Positions 50,496-61,474 of a DNA stretch of 64,000 nucleotides are shown one piece after another. Made by a program: the position numbers and the translations under genes. The number at the start of each line of letters is the position of its first letter. Positions within the stretch are counted from its first letter, which is position 1. The notes beneath the pieces are model-generated. The model saw nothing but the letters and a program-made list of their open reading frames with translations. It had not been told where the DNA came from and did no database searches. Location: contig JAQNBH010000010.1 of assembly GCA_028752905.1 (NCBI GenBank), positions 10,116,493-10,180,492 of the forward strand. Direction: 5' to 3'. Source of the stretch: Cladorhizidae sp. MBARI D1340-BT2 (taxonomy: Eukaryota; Porifera; Demospongiae; Poecilosclerida; Cladorhizidae).

Positions 50496-50960
50496 AGAAG
50501 GGCTTTCCATCAAGTCCTTTCAACCTTGCCTCAGATGTGGGACATTTCTGCAAACAACAGATTCAAGAATGCTACATGCCGAGAATGTGGTAAGAAAGGC
50601 CATTATGCAGATCCAAAAAGAAAAAAACCTGAGCACACTATGTGGAATGGAAACCTAAGCCTACCAATTTGAACTATGTAGAAGAGCTTCACTTCACCTT
50701 TTTACAGTAGGCGATTCAATCATCGACACCATGCCCAAATCCCATCTGATGCCAATTATCAATTGTAGGCACTCTAATATATGGAGTTGGATACCGAGGC
50801 AGAAATATCACTAATTGCCAAGAAGATGGGAGCAAGACTACCCCTAATGGTGCATTTCACTAAATTTGTTGTATAATAGAATTACCAGTGCTTGTAGAGT
50901 TATCTGAGTATCAAGGTTAGTCTAAATGCCTGAGACTAGTGGTCATATGGGGGGGGGTGT
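50496..50960 (+). pseudogene. Gypsy gag zinc knuckle and protease relic
   Basis: On the plus strand FKNATCRECGKKGHYADP (about 50555-50615) is a CCHC zinc knuckle with the last cysteine lost. About 190 bases on, MELDTEAEISLIAKKMG (about 50777) is a retropepsin active-site region in which the catalytic glycine is replaced. Stops break the frame between them. It is an old Ty3/gypsy fragment just upstream of exon D5. Confidence 0.75.
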
Positions 50961-51383
50961 CCACTGTAGTATAAAGAAGAAATTATTTCACGACATAATC
51001 CCTAAAGCATGCATCAATATAAACTCATTATAGTTTATGGTTCGATATATCTGATAAAATATATCAAAAACAGATTAGCAAAATGGGAAAGTTAATCTCT
51101 AAATTTGTGCAAATTTATAGATATACAATTTGCATAACTATAGATCGGCAGGCTATCTATGAATTCATAGATTGTGCAGCAAAATTTATGTATTGGATGG
51201 CAATAAAATTGGGAAGCAATCCATGAATTGCTAGATTGTTCAGCACACTCTAGAGATTGACCAGATTTCTGGATTAAATGGAACAATTACATGGTTTAGT
51301 ATTCATATCAAACTTCTCCCAAATGATTCTCATATTTGTTTCTTGCCATTTAGTTACACAGTTACTCCTATTACTGTTATAGT

Positions 51384-51470
51384 CAAATTGCTGGAGAAAG
51401 ACCCTATCAGGCAGGGACTGCTTGCTCTCAATGCAGAGATGATCAGATCTGCACTGATAATTTATGTGGT
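51384..51470 (+). CDS. CAP-domain exon D5 of the terminal gene
   Basis: Starts TCAAATTGCTGG after the acceptor GTTATAG and ends TTATGTG at GTAAGC, phase 2 to 1. Encodes QIAGERPYQAGTAC, then SQCRDDQICTDNLC, closely matching D1 and D2 but well diverged from them. Edges may be off by one or two bases. It follows C4 and precedes E in the membrane-anchored CAP protein. Confidence 0.85.
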
Positions 51471-51991
51471 AAGCACATGATACAAACAGAAGTATGTTTA
51501 TTTCCCATACAGGAGGAGTTCATGAATCCATGACAAAATTAATTACATAAGGAGGCATCCAGATGATCATGTCATAAGGAACGAATGTCTTAACTCAGTC
51601 ACAAATCACAATGTTGTAGACAAGCAACTCTTCTTCCAGCATAATTTTGTGTATAATAAGTGCGACCATTTTGCTGGCACAATGCAATAAATTTGAGAAA
51701 AATAATGTACATTTCTACCTTCACCCAACATTTTTCAAGTATACTTCCTCAGATAATGATTTCTGCATGTAGGAATATAAAAAAGAAAGATAAAGATCTT
51801 GTAAAATATAAATCGCAATTGAGAAATTAATTATTCATGTGTGAGTCTTCTCTTGGAAAATTGGAGTCTTCTGGAGCATGGTTATAATTTATAATTTACA
51901 ATAAAAGTGATGTGAATTTTGTAAAGAACTACAGGAATATTTACTGGCATATGATCATTATTGATATTAATATTCTCTCCTTATAATAAAG

Positions 51992-52294
51992 GTTTACCAG
52001 CTGGGAGAAACTTGACCTACAGACAAAATGAAAACAATTTTATCATCTCTTGGGTGGCATCTCCATTAAACTTCCGCTACTTCTGTGTAAATGTCACCAC
52101 TTCAACAACAATTCCTCTAGTATCACAGTGTGGTTTGAACAAGCCATTTTTTTCGTATCAGCTTCAATTTTCTGTGAAGTGTACCGCGATTAATGTCATT
52201 ATAATGGAAATTGATTACACAGGAATTGCACAAACAAGCTCAATGTTATATGATCCGTGCAGCAATGAAACTTGTCCTACTTCAAGCTTATTTG
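51992..52294 (+). CDS. Extracellular exon E of the terminal CAP gene
   Basis: 303 bases, phase 1 at both ends, between ATAATAAAG and GTATGA. About 101 residues starting LPAGRNLTY and ending CSNETCPTSSLF. It has five cysteines, three N-glycosylation sequons (NLT, NVT, NET) and alternating hydrophobic stretches that suggest a beta-sandwich. I do not recognise the domain. The symmetric 1-1 phase is typical of shuffled extracellular modules. Units 1 and 2 have no counterpart. Confidence 0.85.
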
Positions 52295-52657
52295 GTATGA
52301 TAATGGTTCCATATAATTGTGTTCTAGTTTAATTGTACTTTTAATGTCTTTATTGTTTATTATAAAATTGAGTTGTTTCCACTAAAAACAGAGCATTTTT
52401 GAGAAACAGCAAAAAAAAATTGGAAATTGTTTTCATTTAAATAATTGTCCAACTAATTCAAATAAACAAATTCTAATGCATATGCAATATTTTTAGAAAT
52501 GCCCCCTCTTATTGTTTAGACATTTGATAATTCATGTCCTAATAATTGGATCAATATTATAATAAGCATGCATGTATTCCATTATACTACTTAATTTTAA
52601 TGATAATTGTGATATATCAACCTACAATATTAAATTTACACATGTTATTCTTGGCAG

Positions 52658-52882
52658 CTAGATGTGAAGATCCTCCTGCACCTGTTGATGGCTACTTAAG
52701 TTCATATAATAGTACTGAAGAAAATGCTGTGGTAACTTATTGGTGTGATCCCGGATATTATCTATCACCTCCTGTTTCATTTTCTACCTGCACTAAGTCT
52801 GGTTTGTGGGTTCCTGAACCAGATTTTACCAGATGCATTCTTGTGCCCACATGTAGTAATCGGACAATGGAAATTGATCAAG
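52658..52882 (+). CDS. Sushi/CCP exon F of the terminal CAP gene
   Basis: 225 bases, phase 1 to 1, between CTTGGCAG and GTAGTG. Encodes ARCEDPPAPVDGYLSS, then VTYWCDPGYYLSPP, then STCTKSGLW and TRCIL: the four cysteines, the C-x-PGY motif and the G-x-W before the last cysteine define a complement control protein (Sushi) module. A short tail follows with one extra cysteine (VPTCSNRT). Such modules bind proteins or glycans at the cell surface. Confidence 0.9.
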
Positions 52883-53151
52883 GTAGTGAAAATATATATT
52901 AGAATCACAATAATCACTGTATAAAACTAAATAATGAGTCAAATGCTATTGCGCATGGATATTAATATAAATTAATCTGTAAGAAAATATATCATGTCAA
53001 TATGTTTATGTAGAACTCATAGTCCAATTACTACAACTGAATATGAGACAATACACAATTGAGTTCTGAAGACTGAAATGCTGTGAATATGATTGCTAGG
53101 TCATTCCTAAAAGAGGTTATAATGCTTTGTGAAAACAACAGTTGAGGGATT

Positions 53152-53239
53152 TGCAACGTACTAGGGTCAGAACCAGAACAGGAAGACAAAAACTCTTTTA
53201 TTCTTCGAATAAACTTCAAGCATCGCGTGATAAATATCA
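53152..53239 (-). repeat. 3' LTR (88 bp) of the deleted gypsy copy
   Basis: Matches 55032-55118 with few differences, including CTAGGGTCAGAACCAGAACA. On the minus strand it contains AATAAAAGAG, usable as a poly(A) signal. Confidence 0.75.
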
Positions 53240-54842
53240 GCCCCAGGTTTTCGTGGAACTGCATGCCAGGACTAGGGCTAGGGTCTCTGGAACTACCACT
53301 TTTGTTCCACAAAGTTGGCATCCCGCTTCCACAGCCAGCTCATGTTGCTGCTGATGGAAAGGCTTGAGCTCATTAGGAATAACTTGGTGCCACCCACTCT
53401 GGGTGTATCTTAGTACCTTGCTCAAAACATGGTCTCTTCCAGTTTGCTTCTTCAACTGTTTTGCAGTGACTGGTAATGACTCCAACTATTGTAGGGTGAA
53501 TATGGTGGCACCAGTCGTCAACTCCTCTTCTTTAGCTGTGGTATCACCCAGCGGAAGACATGAAAACCCATCGGCATTGGTGTGTTTACCTGTGGAACGG
53601 AATTCTAATTGATATTGATAACCCGGCACGAAAATGGCCCACCTCTGAAGCCTAGCAGCAGCCAGGGTAGGTAAATTCTTTTTAGACCCATTACCAAAGT
53701 AAATCTCCAACCATACAGGTACTTGTGAAATTTCTTCACACCAGGATGGACTATCTTTCTCAATTTGGGCATAATTTCACTCTGCCGTGCTCAGGGTTCT
53801 AGAGGCATAGGCTATTGGTCTTTCCGACCCGTCAGGATATACATGAGCTAAAACTGCCTCAATGCCATATGATGAGATCACAGTCCAACTTAACTGGCAG
53901 ACTTTAGTCATAATGAGCCAACACTTCATTCGAGGCCAATTTTTTTTTATATCCGAAAAGCCTGTTGACACTCTTAGTTCCACTTCCATGGAACTGTTTC
54001 GCCCAATAATCGGTTAAGGGGGTGTGCCACTGTGGAAAGCTGGCATATAAACTCTCCATAATTCACCTGCCCAAGAAAGGCTCTTAACTCGTGCACATTC
54101 TTGGGTGTTGGTGCATTCACAATGGCAGACACTTTGGACTGCAGTGCATGCAGCCCATTTTGTGTCTATCCCGTACCCGAAATAATTAACTTTCTCTTGG
54201 AGAAAAGAGCATTTATCACGTTTCAGCCTCAGACACATTTCTTCTAACCTCTGTAAGACCTCTTGCAAGTTATTCAGGTGTTCAGCCTTAGTACCTCCCG
54301 TAAACAATATGTCATCCAGATAGACTACAACTCCCCAGATACCCTGTAACAAAGTCTCCATTATTTTCTGAAATAGGGCAGGGGCTGAAGTCACTCCAAA
54401 TGGCAACTGGGTATTATTGATAAAGTCCTCTGTGTGTATTTACTGTTACATACTTACGAGATGACGGCACCAGTACTACCTGCTGGTAGGCTCTTGACAA
54501 ATCCAGTTTAGTAACTTTCTTTCCCCCCGCTAAGGTTGCAAACAAGTCCTCTGGCGTTGGTACTGGAAACTGGTCCACTTCTAAAACGGGATTAATGGTC
54601 ATCTTATAATCACCGCAGAAGCGTATGGTACGATCTGCATTTGGTACCGGCACTACAGGTGCAGCCCAATAACTACACTTCACCTGCTCAATGATTCCCT
54701 GTCTCTCCAACCTCTCCAACTCTTGTTCGATCACACCATTGAGGGCAAATGGCACCGAACATGGACAGCAAAACATGGGCGTGGCTCCTGGCTTCACTGG
54801 TCTCAGTATCTTTCTGTATCCGCTGGTGGAACTCGAACCCAC
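53240..54842 (-). pseudogene. Gypsy pol remnant: RT, RNase H, integrase start
   Basis: Read on the minus strand in several frames. From 54842 come VPFALNGVIEQELERLE, YWAAPVVPVPNADRTIRFCG and KVTKLDLSRAYQQV (RT fingers and palm). From 54406 come MPFGVTSAPALFQKIM and the catalytic VVYLDDILFTGG. Near 53900 are RNase H pieces including ERPIAYASRTLSTAE, and at about 53600 HTNADGFSCLPL. 53237-53485 resembles the integrase zinc-binding lead-in. Frameshifts near 54410, 54010, 53740 and 53486 inactivate it. Confidence 0.85.
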
Positions 54843-54852
54843 TCAACAGTGA

Positions 54853-55020
54853 TTATGTTTTTGACCCGATCACAGTAAGAAACACTGCCAGCTTTCTCTC
54901 ATCCATCGCGATGCCATTGGCTATAAAGTACTGTTCCAATCGTTCTATGTACTGATCCCAGTCATCAATTCCCACTTTGAATTGCTCTACTAGCCCAATC
55001 TGTGTGGACATCATCCCGTC
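54853..55020 (-). pseudogene. Gypsy gag N-terminal fragment
   Basis: Minus-strand frame beginning MMSTQIGLVEQFKVG and continuing WDQYIERLEQYFIANG and AVFLTVIG, the usual opening of animal gypsy gag. It breaks off at about 54850 and joins directly to the RT region, so most of gag and all of protease are deleted. Confidence 0.8.
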
Positions 55021-55031
55021 CTCATCGCCAC

Positions 55032-55118
55032 TGTAATGTTCTAGGGTCAGAACCAGAACAGAAAGACAAAACTCTTTTATTCTTCGAATCAACTTCAAGC
55101 ATCGCATGACAAAGGTCA
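55032..55118 (-). repeat. 5' LTR (87 bp) of the deleted gypsy copy
   Basis: Partner of 53152-53239. On the minus strand it ends ...CATTACA and is followed at once by GTGGCGATGAGGACGGG, whose TGGCGA(T/C)GAGGA is the PBS form of a well-known animal gypsy lineage. Confidence 0.75.
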
Positions 55119-57540
55119 ATGCACCAAACACGCATACATTCTAATTACAACATAGGATGATAATTCCATATAAGGTATTCTGAAGATTACACTAAGAATA
55201 GTTTGTTAATGATTACAATAACAAGGTCAATACATTACAGGATTGTTAAAGACAGCCATTGAGTAAGAGAATGAGCTAGCAGTGTAAAAAATATTGGGCA
55301 CATACATAAAAAATTGGCAAAGCTTTATTTACTTCACTGAACTTCATCTCCTAGGATAGGGAGATTTCCAGGACTTCAAAAAGCCAACTCTCTCATTATG
55401 CCCTGCCCGTGTGTGTGTTTGAGCAATTAGCTGTTGCATTATCAGAGCTAATTATTTCCCTAGGTTTTTCTTAGATTAGTTTAGGATACAAAATCAACAA
55501 TGAAAATTTCCAGATTTGCGGCATTGGATTTAGTAATAAAAAAATGGAACGAGTTTTTGCAATGACATTATTTATAGTCCCTTTTACCTAATGAACACCA
55601 AATATAATACTGATCATTATCAAGATCCTAGAGGGCATATACAAGGCTTCACAAGTGTGGTTGCAAAGAACCTTTAATTATTATTGTTTAGGAGCTGCAC
55701 TTTCACTAGTAGAGGCATCATGAATATCAAATTGCATGCTTGACCACCTAGACACTTGATAATAACTGCTATTCTTGTAGGAGTAGTGTACAGGAGATGT
55801 ATACACTTTCCAATCAGAGCCACAATTGTAAGGTACTCCCATAATATTTGCTGCAGGTAATTTTATGGTAATTTATATCAATGCAACTTTTTGGTATCAA
55901 AAGGGATCACACCGAAATATCTATTTTTTCAACTATATATATGCATTAAAGTATACAGAATAATTGCTCTCCAAAGTTGTATATAACCACAATTTGACTA
56001 TTAATTTTTTTCTTCTTTAGGACTGTATGCATGGTTTCTTGTGTGATATGGACTAAATGTTTAAATTAGCATTTGTCTTTTATCACATTTGCAGTGATAT
56101 AGTATTCAAACAAGTGAATGATTTTAGGCATCTCCTGAGATCATGTGTTTGTACCAAGCAAACTAAGTTAGTTGGTTCCAGACAGTTTTTTAGTTGATGA
56201 AATCTAGAAGTAAACAAGGTCCATTGAAGAAATTTAGGAATTTCAAGACAAGATGTCAAAGAGAGAATTGTACCGAACTATAATGCCTAGAGGATATCTA
56301 GACACTATGAGAAGATCGATCCACTAACAGCTTATTTTCTAGGATAAGATGAAGGGAATTTCAGCATTATGGTACCTACTTGAAGCTTTCACATAAACAT
56401 GAATTTGCCTTTGATTAATTGTCTAGAGTAGCTAGATGGTGGGACAAATACCAGTCATGGTGTCAGGTCCGTTATCATTTCTCTTAAAAAAAATTCTTGA
56501 TGTTATTTCCATGGTAGCTATGTCATTTTTCCTTAAAGATAATCAAATATATGCTAGTTATTCTCTCTACTGGTTTGATCTAATTCATAAATCATAAATG
56601 GCTAAAATGAAAATCAATTATCAATAACAATAGTTTTAGAAACTACAACAGTTCTGAGGAAATATTTCGACATCTTCAATCAACAGACAAACCTTAAAAT
56701 TGTTAAAATTTGAAAATTAACTTCAAGATCTATTTTATCATCACTGATTTTCCATGCACATTTTGTGTAAAAATAATCTGTAGAGATATCAATTACTACT
56801 TGTGGATGTAAATCGTGGCACATTAATATCCTGTAGTCAGTTAATAATTCATGCATTAGAAACAGAGAGTTTCTAACTTTTGAATCCTTTGAATAAAGAT
56901 AGTTGTATGTGTGACTTCTAAGCATAGTACCATTGGTGACAAAGACATCGGTTTAATCTCATCACCAAAATGGCAACTGTTGCATTACAACACTATGAAG
57001 AATTTAGTCCTCAATTGAGCACATTATGACCTACCTATAAAGAATGAACATTATTTTACTAGCCATCATATTTCTGATACAAAAAAGTAGCTTACCTACA
57101 TTAGTAGCGAGATATGGAATTGTAAATAATTTACTTGCTCTTGATCTGCCTAGCACTATTAAGACTTGAAGGTAGCTAACTCCCATGTCCAATTTGGCTT
57201 CTCATACTTCATTATGCCTTCCGCCATACAGGCAACTGAATGGAGTCCATCATCGATTTAACTGGGGAGATGCAGTGGTTGGTTATTGATTGAAAGTTTT
57301 CTGACAAGCTCGATCATTCTGTTTGTTCCCAATTTGTCAGTGGATTCTACAGTGAAGCTAAGCATATGTGAATGCTTACAGATAAAGAACTGCTTACTTT
57401 TGCTCGAGTGTGGAAATAATCAGTAGTACAAAAGTGGGTGCTAAGAATGTCAGAAATTTCCATAAATCTACTGAGAAGCCTAGCATCTAGATAGTTGCAG
57501 ACCATCATTTTTGCAACCACTGTTCATTGAAGTATCATGA
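55119..57540. other. F-G intron, nothing recognised
   Basis: AT-rich intronic sequence. No exon with extracellular-domain features and no transposon protein was recognised. Confidence 0.4.
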
Positions 57541-58160
57541 AAGTTACCAAAATTATGTCACTTCAAGACATCAAAGTTTAACACAATAACTGTGGTAAAC
57601 AGGGCCATAACTCTACTATATAGCAAGCTCCTAAATCCACAAGATTCCTGTCAAAAAAACTGTCAAGGACAGAGAACAAGTCAACGTCAGTGTATTCACA
57701 TGCCAAAGGCTGAACATTTTGTCATAGTAATAGTGACCATTCTTGTGAAAAAATAAACAAATTCCTACTATTGCTATTACATTGCCAATATGGGGAAGAC
57801 ATATTTTCCAGACATACACATGCATACCTCTGACATCCAGTTATAGACCTACATAAAATATAACTATCCATTCTGCAAAAGCGTGATGTTACTGTGAATT
57901 GTGGTGATCAAGTGAAGAAACTAACTGTCAAAAGAGATTGCCTATGTCTATTAGGCAGGGATTGGGTCAAATGAGCACGTCTTAATTGGTCTCAAATTTC
58001 CATGGTGCAGATTTCATCACAGCTGGTAGATTAGATTGAAGAATATGCTGAATTATTTCAAGATGAGTTTGGGCCAGTAAGGTTTCCTTGCATCTGAAGG
58101 ATTCATCGCAGCCAATATGTTCCAACCACAACCAGTCTATTTGCGATTGAGATGCAATTG
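57541..58160 (+). pseudogene. Gypsy gag/protease relic
   Basis: NCGKQGHNST near 57587 is a CCHC-type zinc knuckle that has lost residues. At about 57935 CLLGRDWVK is the end of a gypsy protease, followed at about 58035 by EEYAELFQDEFGPV, the conserved linker before reverse transcriptase. Stops interrupt the frame, and the dispersed repeat follows at once. Confidence 0.75.
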
Positions 58161-58161
58161 G

Positions 58162-58260
58162 GTATACATTAAAATTACTTTCTCAATATAAATCAACTCC
58201 AATTTTTATTCACTCGACGTTTCGACTAGATGCTCTAGTCTTCATCAGGAATAATTAGAC
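58162..58260 (-). mobile_element. Dispersed repeat, second minus-orientation copy
   Basis: ACATTAAAATTACTTTCTC, then CGACGTTTCGACTAGATGC and TCTAGTCTTCATCAGGAA, nearly the same as at 48310-48390. It interrupts the gypsy relic between protease and RT, so it inserted later than that element. Confidence 0.6.
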
Positions 58261-58939
58261 GCTAAGGCTCACTTGAGCTTTTTATATACCGGTAGCTAAC
58301 TATCCACCACATGCCAGTACACGTGCCTAGCACGTGCACCAGATGAAGCTTTTCATTCTTAGTGGGTTGCTCCGATAGTCGCTTTACCGAAGAAAGATGG
58401 CCCACTTCGAAAATAGCACCCATTAAAGACCCAAATACTGAACAAAAAATTGAAAGAATTCGTAGTTTGGTAGTTCGATTGCAAGACCATGATATTGTTG
58501 CACCAAACTTCCAAAGTGCAAATGCTTCAACTTTTTGTTGAGTATTTGGGTTATTTGGTGGATGGTGAAGTTTGCATGCCTTGCCCCAGTAAAGTCAATG
58601 TTCACACTGATGCCCTGCACTAGAATGTAAATGAATTGAGAGCCTTTCATGATATACTAATTACTAATTACTAGAGCAATTTTTTCACAACTTAGCTATC
58701 CCTTACTTCCAATTTTTAAAATTAATAATCTTCACAAAAAGTGTCTATAATTGAAATTAAACTTTCAAGGAAGCGAAGCTTCTTCTAAAGTGTTAGTATA
58801 CTATGACCTGGTTTACAAATCTGACTAGCATATGATGCATCCTCTGTGATGTGCTTAAGGATGATACTGAGCATCCAATTGTTTAGGTGTATACCAAGAA
58901 CATTATCTTTTAGTAAAAAAAAATTGCCAAAATAGAAAA

Positions 58940-59110
58940 ATTGGGCTTAGATTGTAGTTGGTGTACGAAAATTCCAACAAAGGTAGGCATTCCTTCTTCT
59001 GCTGATAGAATGGCCTACTTGCTCTTAGATATGAGTATGATATCATTTTAAGCTTTTAGGTACAGGCTGCAATGCTGATGGCCTTTCAAGGATATTTCAC
59101 CACCTCAGAT
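58940..59110 (+). pseudogene. Gypsy RNase H end fragment
   Basis: Plus-strand pieces RMAYLL and then TGCNADGLSRI at about 59067 match the close of gypsy RNase H (the NADGLSR motif). Probably the same decayed element as 57541-58160, with the RT domain largely lost. Confidence 0.55.
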
Positions 59111-59669
59111 AGAGTTGCAAGCTGTTTTCCTCTTAACATTTATCAGATTCATAATCAGTCAATATCATCACCTTAGTTTATAGCTCAGAGATGATCCTAT
59201 TTTGAACAGAGTTTAGCCTACTAAGGCGTCCTAATTGCAATATCTACCCAAATATAAGTATCATGTATAGCCATGACATACAGACACTGGATAGGCTACC
59301 CATGCGATTATGGTTTGATGATATACAAGGTGGGAAAATACAACACAGCCACATTGTGCCTGGCTGCACCTAACCACAATTAAGAAAGGATTTCCTTGTA
59401 GAGTTGAGGTGGTAAACCTAGATCCCTTTAAGAGAGGATAAACAGAAGAAGGCCAAACATGAGGCCTTAGCTGCTACAAAGCAATCCAGTGCAGGTCCAA
59501 CATCGTAGTTTCAAGTTCATGCTCTAGAAAGTAGTCTCACCCAGACAGATACGTTCAGTCATTCCACAATATTCATTGAAGGGTTCACAGTTTCGGTACT
59601 AGTCTGATACAATGTCTCCTTTCACTAGCAGTTCCTTGTGTCTTCAGGCCTGGTCTAATTTGGTGGCTT

Positions 59670-59683
59670 CCCCCCCCCCCCCC
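59670..59683. repeat. Poly-C tract
   Basis: An uninterrupted run of 14 C in the F-G intron. Confidence 0.8.
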
Positions 59684-60045
59684 ATTTTCTGTTGGTCTTT
59701 GCTTCCTATAGTTACAAAAAATTAGTGCATACTATCTGGTAATTCCTGCTTCACTTTGCTCAAGTAGTGTCCACTAGCCTTACAGAAGATGGGAAACTAG
59801 AAAGAAGGGGGAAAAATGTTTATAAACAACTTAAAACTGCTTATAGTGCAATTCAGGTTCACTGCAATCCAATAAAGTTATAATCTAAACATGATATTTT
59901 TATATTGTAAATTCCCCTACAAGTAGAGTATTGTCCCCTAAAAATTAACATAAATTGTTGGGAATAAAATATCATGGTAGAACTCAATATTTTGATATCG
60001 TATTATAACATTTTTATACCGTATTTGTTATATTTTTCTTTATAG

Positions 60046-60254
60046 ATACTTCTAATGACACATACATTGTTACCTCAGAAGATGTATTGGTTCCCTCAGA
60101 AGCTGTATTAATTGCAGTGACAAGCTTTATTTTATTTATAACTGGTGCAGTTGCTGTTATTATATGCTCATTACCACTACTGAGATTATCTGCTAGAAGG
60201 AAATATATAACAGAAACCTCAAGGACAAGTGGAACTTCAAGACCAAAAATTTAA
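60046..60254 (+). CDS. Transmembrane and cytoplasmic exon G (3' end of terminal CAP gene)
   Basis: Begins ATACTTCTAATG after TTCTTTATAG, phase 1, and stops at TAA 60252-60254. After a stalk (DTSNDTYIVTSEDVLVPSE) comes a hydrophobic helix, VLIAVTSFILFITGAVAVII then CSLPLL, followed by RLSARRKY and a short Ser/Thr-rich tail ending SRPKI. The basic stop-transfer run on the cytoplasmic side predicts a type I membrane protein with the CAP, E and Sushi parts outside. No signalling motif is evident in the 20-odd residue tail. Confidence 0.9.
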
Positions 60255-60435
60255 CTGAACTTGCATGTCGATAATTAGGTCCCCACACTATATGATGAAC
60301 CTAATATTTAATTTCTGAAACAATATACTAGCACTAAAGGCAATACAAATGCTAATGTCAATCATAGGATTACTTATTTATACTCAACAGATGTCCCATA
60401 TAATACACATGACAAATATATGTGCCGAGTAGATG

Positions 60436-60451
60436 CTAAATAAAATAAAAG
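60436..60451 (+). terminator. Poly(A) signal of the terminal CAP gene
   Basis: CTAAATAAAATAAAAG holds two overlapping AATAAA hexamers about 185 bases after the stop codon, a usual distance for a short 3' UTR. Confidence 0.6.
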
Positions 60452-60489
60452 TAGTGTGGATGGACTATAAAAGTAGAAGAATAACAATT

Positions 60490-60545
60490 CTGGAGCACTG
60501 ACCATGTAAGTCAGAGGTTGTGGGTTCGAGTCCTACTGGGACTGG
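60490..60545 (+). other. tRNA-Thr-like relic (pseudo-tRNA or SINE head)
   Basis: CTGAC (60498-60502), a seven-base loop CATGTAA and GTCAG (60510-60514) form an anticodon stem with TGT in the anticodon place. Five bases later GTGGG, TTCGAGT and CCTAC (60520-60536) form a T arm with an intact box B. The variable loop is five bases, exactly canonical. The D arm and 5' acceptor strand are unrecognisable, and position 33 is A instead of T, so this is not a working tRNA gene. Confidence 0.5.
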
Positions 60546-61136
60546 ATTTTTCCCAAGTATGTCAGCTCATAGCACTGCCCTCGTTGTATCCTTCATTGGA
60601 TCCTCCATGTTTCACAGAGTTGATATCAGTGCAAGGGAAAGGTGTGGTCTCAGCCTTGCCCTCTTAGATTGTCCTATAATTAGATTTTTTTCTTGCAACA
60701 CATAGAAAAGGAAGTATGCTACAGAACATGGACATGAGTTTACAGGTATCAAAGCTAATACCGCCATTTCAGATTGAATAAGTTATAAGGAGAACAATCT
60801 GGTCATTATTAAATATGTACAAAACAATGGTGTCACATCGACAGGCTCATCTGACGTGAAATGAAATCTGACGTGAAATGAAGGGCGAGTGAAATGAGTC
60901 AAAGGCCCCTAGTAATGCTAAATGCCAAGCCTAACAAGGTGCTTCAGCTCACCAGACATGCTCCTAATAGTGTGGATGTTTTGTGATGATGGACTCACAT
61001 GATGTAGCTCATTATCAGTTGAGTTCGAGTGATCTTGCAAGAGGTTGGATACATGTCAGGGAAACCACTGACACGGAAAAGCATCAACTAATCACACATT
61101 TGTCACTAATTATACACATATATTTTTCAGTTACTC

Positions 61137-61435
61137 TGTGTGGGACATTATGATCTTATTTGGTATGTTCTGTTTTGAGGCTTGTGTTGTCAATTATATT
61201 TTGGAGGGTTTGATCATGTGATGGGGGAGGCTTGTGTTGGGGCTTGCATTTTGGAGTGTTCGATCATGTTTTATTGGGTTCTAGCTAGAGAAATCAGTTT
61301 TGTTGCTGACTAAGTTGTTGTCTGTTGTATCTGAATCATTATCTGGAGCATTGGCTTCTCCTCTACCTCTACAGTAGCCATGCTCTCTCTCTCTCTATAT
61401 ATATGTACCCCTTCCCCCATAGAAACCCTCTCACA
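61137..61435 (+). repeat. Probable 5' LTR of a gypsy element
   Basis: Starts TGTGTGGGACATTATG and ends AACCCTCTCACA, about 299 bp, followed by TTTGGTGGCAGCTAG, a PBS-like junction shared with the LTR at 46613. A gag remnant follows on the same strand. It has a CT/TA simple-repeat tract near its end (61383-61404). Confidence 0.6.
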
Positions 61436-61474
61436 TTTGGTGGCAGCTAGAAAGTGTAGAAATACCGACACTAC

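Larger units (their letters stand above)
53152..55118 (-). mobile_element. Internally deleted Ty3/gypsy copy with very short LTRs
   Basis: Bounded by two near-identical direct repeats of 88 and 87 bases that each read TG...CA on the minus strand. Between them, in minus-strand order, lie a primer-binding site, the first part of gag, a deletion, reverse transcriptase, RNase H and the start of integrase, then a second deletion that removes the integrase core. It sits in the F-G intron of the terminal CAP gene. I could not see matching target duplications at the two ends. Confidence 0.85.
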
